This document shows positions 59,283-64,000 of a DNA stretch of 64,000 nt, piece after piece. A program made the translations under genes and the position numbers. The stretch lies in contig NW_004624805.1 in NCBI RefSeq assembly GCF_000247695.1, positions 3,836,939 through 3,900,938 of the forward strand, given 5' to 3'. The notes under the pieces were generated by a model. It saw nothing but the letters and a program-made list of their open reading frames with translations, made no database searches and was not told the origin of the DNA. The stretch's first letter is position 1; each line of letters opens with the position of its first letter. The DNA is from Heterocephalus glaber (taxonomy: Eukaryota; Chordata; Mammalia; Rodentia; Bathyergidae).

Positions 59283-60769
59283 GTAAGTTGTTCTTTTTTT
59301 TTTTTTTTAGTCATCTAGTAATTACTTTTAAATAAGACATTTCAGGACCTGAAAGTATTCTCCTTTGCCCCAAAACAGTCACCTAAAAGGTCTCAAACAT
59401 AGCCTTCATTATATAATACTTTCTTCCTTACTCAGAGAAGGAATTGAAGCTGGTAGCAACTGTGGGGTTGGGGGGAAGACAACTTATTGTCATTTGAAAG
59501 CTGTGAATGTGAGAAGAAATATTCTAAGTTTATGTAAGAGTCTTGTTTGGTCTAACTTATAATGTCTAAAGTATAAGTTATTTTGTCAAATTAACACCTA
59601 CATTTATGTATAAGTAAGGTTTTAGCCTTTCCTAGCTAATGTCTTTAACAGCAGTGAGTAAATTAATGAGCTGTATTTGGGATTTTGCTTTTATTCTCAA
59701 GACTAACTTGTTTAAAGGCTTTAGTCTTATTTTTTTTTATTTATTTTTTTATTTAGCCTTATTTTTGAAACCACAATTTAAAGCTACTAAAGATCATAAC
59801 TGTTATCTAGTCCTCTTTTTACCTAGAGATACTTGGATGAGCTTTGTATAACCTTATTTTGTTCCCCTATTCCTTTTGGGGGGGGAAGTTGTCCTTAATT
59901 TTTATCATATTCTCAAAGGGTTTTATTAGAAAAAATTTGGTCAGCCACTACTTACTTGAGCTACCATAATCATTTTACTGATGAAGAAACTGAGCTGGAA
60001 GTAATTTAATACTTGTGAAAATTAAAGCTTATTTCTTAAAAAATCATACCATTAAGAAAACTTAATTTGCCTCAGTGAAACTTGAGAATACCAACTTAAT
60101 TGGAATAGTTTACTGATAGTTTGTTATGTCTTTAACTGGAACATTTACTAGTTATTTACATAAAAATGGCCCTCCATTAAAGAGACTATATGATAAATTC
60201 TTGAAGATAAAGAGAAAATGAGTAATCTATAATAATTTAAATCATTTTTTCTTTCAAATCCTTTGTCTAAAAGGAGTGACTAAAACTTAACATAGGCAAA
60301 TAATGTTATTTTTGTTAAGCCTTGAGTATTTTTCAATGATTAGGGTACATTGGGATCTTTTGATTATAAGATGCTTTTAATGTTATAATAATACTTTAGA
60401 AATGCTAAGAAAGTTCTACATTAATTAAGGGAACCAATACCTCCTCAAAATAAGGAAAATAACATGTTGGTTTTTTTTCTTGGTAATGATCAATAAAGTG
60501 TACCTAAATCAAGATTTATGAATGTTCCATTAATTGAATGTTAGAATAAAAAGAAATTGGGATGTTAATATACAGAAAACAGTTATTCCCTGAAAAGAAT
60601 AATGTAAGACAACTTAAAACACTGTAATTTTTATTTAAATTATTCTGTGAAGATTCTAAAATGAGACTATAAAGCTCATTATAAAAATACAGATTTCAGA
60701 AATAGATTTTTGTTTCTTTTTCTTTTGAGCGTTTTCACTCAATATGATCATTGCTTGCACCCTTTTGCT
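59283..60769. other. intronic; T16 tract at 59293 and MIR-like piece at 59950-60015
   Basis: CATTTTACTGATGAAGAAAC then TGAGCTGGAAGTAATTTAAT is an antisense MIR-like core. The rest is AT-rich and unassigned. Confidence 0.4.
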
Positions 60770-60853
60770 TTCAAGCCCCAGTGGTAGGGCTTGAACCCAG
60801 GACCTTGTGCATGCTAGACACACACGATACCACTATGCTGCACCTCAGGCCCA
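60770..60853 (-). repeat. older ID-like SINE
   Basis: Antisense: TAGGGCTTGAACCCAGGACC, TTGTGCATGCTAGACACACA, ending ATGCTGCACCTCAGGCCC. Confidence 0.7.
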
Positions 60854-61281
60854 TAAAAGGTGGCTTGTTAAGTGAGCCAGATTTTACTTTTAATTCAAGA
60901 TGAGCAATTTGTGAAAGGCACTTGTTAGACCTGTGTTACTTGCCATGGGTAATTCAAACAAAGAAAACAACTGTATTTTTACTTTTCATCCACCAAATTA
61001 CTTTCATATATAAGGTTTAAATTATTCATCAGAACATTTGCAAGTATTTAGAGTTTTTTAAAAGTTCAGTAGAAAAATATTAAATATTGAATTTTCATTC
61101 AAAGAAACTGAAACAGTTAATTGATCCACTCAAATTATTAAAACAGTGGTGATGTCTTATATTTTATGAGATTAAAAAACCTATCATTTCTATGTAGACA
61201 ATGAGTAGAAATTCATTTAGGTTCAATTTTATTATCATACATTGTTTAAAATAGAACTTTCAAGTAAGAACCATTAAAAAT
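60854..61281. other. intronic, nothing recognised
   Basis: AT-rich sequence without supported features. Confidence 0.4.
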
Positions 61282-61289
61282 AACTTCTC

Positions 61290-61375
61290 CCTTGGGCCAG
61301 GAATTTAGCTCAGTGGTTCTGCCGCCTGCCCCACAAGCACAAGGACCCGAGTTTGATCCCCCATACAAAAAAAAA
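61290..61375 (+). mobile_element. young ID-like SINE, copy 13
   Basis: GGAATTTAGCTCAGTGGTTC, TGCCGCCTGCCCCACAAGCA, AGTTTGATCCCCCATAC, A11 tail. Short duplication AACTTCTC at 61282-61289 and 61376-61383. Confidence 0.9.
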
Positions 61376-61599
61376 AACTTCTCACTGTGCCTCCATGCAC
61401 ATGATATATATTTCTGTATATAAACAATTTAGCATTTAACTCTTATTTTCTTTAAGTTTATGTATTAAAATGTTTTAGCAATTTAATAGTATACACTAGA
61501 GTACTTAAATTTAGAAACTTTACCACAACTACCTGTGATGTTCTTATATAGGGAATAAATAAGTTTATTTAATCACTGTGAGATTAAGAGTGGAAATGA

Positions 61600-61960
61600 A
61601 ACATTTCCTGCCCTCACAGAATTCAGTCTACTAAAGATGTGTGATGGGGTGTTGAGAAGGGAAGGCAGAGGGCATTGCTAACCTCATATGGGGTCAGAGA
61701 ACAAGGCTATAATCCATCTCACATGGCAGAAATGAAATTTTACCTGAACCTGGGACGCTACTAGAAGTTAGTAAAACAAAATGGGAAGGTAGAATAGTGT
61801 TCTGAGCTGAGGGCACGACAGATGTGAAAACCCTGAAAGGGAGAGCAAGACATAGTCAAGACAAGACGTATGGAGGAAGGAAAAATGAGAACATATGGCA
61901 AGCCATCTTTCAAGTCATTACTACTTCATATTGGGGCTTTAGTATAAGAGCAGTGAGAAG
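61600..61960 (+). repeat. ancient interspersed repeat fragment (L2-like type)
   Basis: CTGCCCTCACAGAATTCAGT, GTGTTCTGAGCTGAGGGCAC, AACCCTGAAAGGGAGAGCAA: interior blocks of the same family as 21755-22780. Confidence 0.45.
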
Positions 61961-62189
61961 ACATTGACCATGAGATTTACATTTTTAAAAACTTTTCCTT
62001 AAAGCCTAATATACATCTAGAACAGTGAGCGTATTGTAAGTATATAGCTCCAAGAGTTGTCATGAGGTGAACCACCTGTGTGATCAGCACCAGATAAAAC
62101 AGAACACTACTAGCATGTTGAAAGTCCCCCTATATCTTTCCTTTCTGATGGTCCTGTCCCCTATTCTTTAAGGAGACCCTCTTGCCTGA

Positions 62190-62274
62190 CTTTTTTTTTT
62201 TGGTACCGGGGATCAAATTCAGGTCCTTGTGCTTGCAAGGCAGGCGCCGGAACCACTGAGCTAAATCCCCAGCC
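62190..62274 (-). mobile_element. young ID-like SINE, copy 14
   Basis: T12 tail, GGTACCGGGGATCAAATTCA, GGCAGGCGCCGGAACCACTG, AGCTAAATCCCCAGCCTG. The target duplication is not clear (at most GCCTGA). Confidence 0.88.
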
Positions 62275-63770
62275 TGATCCATGTTTTGAACATAGTTGCC
62301 AATAATTGTCATTGCCCTCTAACATTCAAATTCTATGAATGTACCTGTTTTTCTGAGATCACTACATCTCCCCCATGAAGGATAGAAAGGTGTGAATTCA
62401 GTAAGCTTCACAAGTCTAGGAAACATGATAATGGACTTTGGCTAGTGTGGTGGCAACGATGATGAAAATTAGTCGGCATATCGGAGAGCTCCTTATGAGT
62501 TAGACTGCATAGAATGTGGGGGTGAGTTTGGGGTTGGAATGAGGAATACAGAAAACCCAAGAATAACAGGTTTCTGGCTTGGGCAGGGCCCGGTGATGGT
62601 GCCCCCCATTAAGTCCAAGCAGTGGGTTCCGTAGTAGTGATAGAGGAGAGTGATGCATTTGATTTCTGATACATTTGAGCGGCATTTGAAGTATTGCATA
62701 GGTCTGCTTTAACAAATACTGTAACTAATTAATATCTGAATGAATAATGTTACATTCATTCCTACAGTGTGTTAACAAAGATTGTACCTATCCAAAATGG
62801 CAGATCTTGTCTTCACTATTCTTCATCTTTAAATCTCATGGACACTTTTTATACGTTTACAAGAGTGATCTTGTATCGTGTTTTTCTTTTTCATTTATGT
62901 ATTTCCCCAAAGTAGTGCTAAATTTATACACAAGAGCAACACTTCCTGTATAAGAGACATGAAAGACAAATTTGTTATTTGGTAAGACTTTAATGGGCTG
63001 AAATAAATGTTCATTAAGTTTTGTTAGGAGAAGAGGAGAGAGAGAGATGACGTTTAACTTAAACTCTAGCTGAGGCAGGTTGCACAAAGGAGAACCCTGA
63101 GCACCTAATTGGAAAGAGCACCTAATTGGAAAGAGATGCAACACCAGAGTAGTAGAGTAGCCGTTCCACAGGAGAAACCTCGCCTGCTTCCCAGTGGACT
63201 CAACATGTCTTTTCCTGGAATCAGTGGACAGGTTTCAGGGAGTCTGGATCTCTCTGCAGTCACGGCAGTAGTTCGTGGTATCTTTTCTGGAGAAAGGGTC
63301 TGTTGCTTTTATCAGAATCTTAAATCCAAAAGAAGTTGATAAAATAGTCCAGCTCTGCTAACATAAAATATTTTTAATTTAACTTCTTTGTATTTTTAAT
63401 GTAGAGAATTAAATTAGAGAAATTAAAACATTCAGTATTATAATGCCCCCACCTTGTTCTTGATATTTACTAGTGCACTCTTCAACAGAGAATCCTGATA
63501 AATGTATTAGTAGGATTGATTATATAATTAATTAAAGATAGTGTTTGTTTTATTAATTCCATGACTTTTCTGTAAAATGACAATTAGATTGCTTTTTTAG
63601 ATACAGGGATATTTCTAAATATGTTATTTCAAGTAGAGATTTCTTTCTGTTTTGGGTCAGTATTATAGACCTTTCTGCAGCATAAAAGCATTTTCAATAA
63701 ATGTCAAGTTTTAATCTAGAAATCTGACTCACATGAATTATGTTTAATCTTTTGTACAGCTCTGTAAAGA
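62275..63770. other. intronic or intergenic, no gene supported
   Basis: Contains the tandem duplication at 63099-63132. The 76-codon ORF at 63109-63339 starts inside that duplication and lacks an acceptor. Confidence 0.4.
63099..63132. repeat. perfect 17-bp tandem duplication
   Basis: GAGCACCTAATTGGAAA occurs twice without mismatch (63099-63115 and 63116-63132), followed by GAG of a third start. A recent slippage or repair event. Confidence 0.95.
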
Positions 63771-63826
63771 TGGAATCAACAAATTATGGTCCATGGGCCA
63801 AATCCATCTCTTTGCCTGCTTTTATA
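63771..63826 (-). mobile_element. MER1/Charlie-type hAT fragment
   Basis: AAATTATGGTCCATGGGCCA then AATCCATCTCTTTGCCTGCT matches the terminal region of MER1-type hAT MITEs ('cggcccgcgggccaaatccggcc', inverted). Only the end remains. Confidence 0.55.
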
Positions 63827-63859
63827 GGGCCTACAACATGTAAAAATTGGATTTATATT

Positions 63860-64000
63860 TTAAAATTGTTCCTTAAGGAAAGAAACAGCAAATAAACATC
63901 AAAAATGTTCATCATCACTGGTCATTCGAGAGATGCAAATGAAAACAACACTGAGATTCCACCTCACCCCAGAAAGAATGGCTGCTATCAAGAAATCAAC
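63860..64000 (+). mobile_element. L1 3'-region fragment, cut by the window end
   Basis: TGTTCATCATCACTGGTCAT, GAGATGCAAATGAAAACAAC, GAAAGAATGGCTGCTATCAA in L1 ORF2-terminal order. Less diverged than the other L1 pieces. It continues beyond the window. Confidence 0.8.

Noticed and set aside
63109..63339. 76-codon ORF near the right end, possible next exon
   Set aside because: It begins inside a tandem duplication, has no pyrimidine-rich acceptor, and candidate boundaries do not keep the phase-0 frame open.

Overview
This window is AT-rich mammalian intronic DNA with one large CpG island near its left end. The organism is a rodent. Fourteen young copies of one tRNA-derived (ID-like) SINE are present, along with B1-type 7SL SINEs and older composites that in sense read B1 followed by an ID-like tail. 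That composite order fits B1-dID-type elements of the squirrel-related clade better than the B4 elements (ID then B1) of mouse-like rodents. I cannot fix the species. Ancient mammalian repeats (L1M fragments, MIR, L2-like, hAT and pogo/Tigger MITEs) make up much of the rest.

Layout. 1-1330 is AT-rich with a B1 and an ancient repeat. 1340-3480 is the CpG island, interrupted by 575 N (2191-2765); it ends in a clear TATA box (3276-3282). A consensus splice donor lies at 3851. From there to 44,103 is about 40 kb that I read as a first intron, packed with LINE and SINE insertions. Three short candidate exons follow on the + strand: 44104-44155, 55675-55814 and a 16-bp microexon at 59267-59282. If spliced to the donor at 3850, one reading frame stays open through all four pieces, starting at an ATG at 3834 (or at the ATG that ends the second exon). 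I do not recognise the product. The window ends in an L1 fragment, so the rest of the gene lies to the right.

No complete protein-coding gene, canonical tRNA, rRNA or snRNA gene, CRISPR array or intact transposon ORF was found. Most ORFs of 60-120 codons are chance ORFs in AT-rich or CpG-island sequence. The strongest points for follow-up are the four-piece open frame with its microexon, a local duplication whose two copies each carry a GTG microsatellite, an L1 tail split by three later insertions, and the gap that hides the middle of the promoter island. All family names come from recognising motifs by eye; no search was run.
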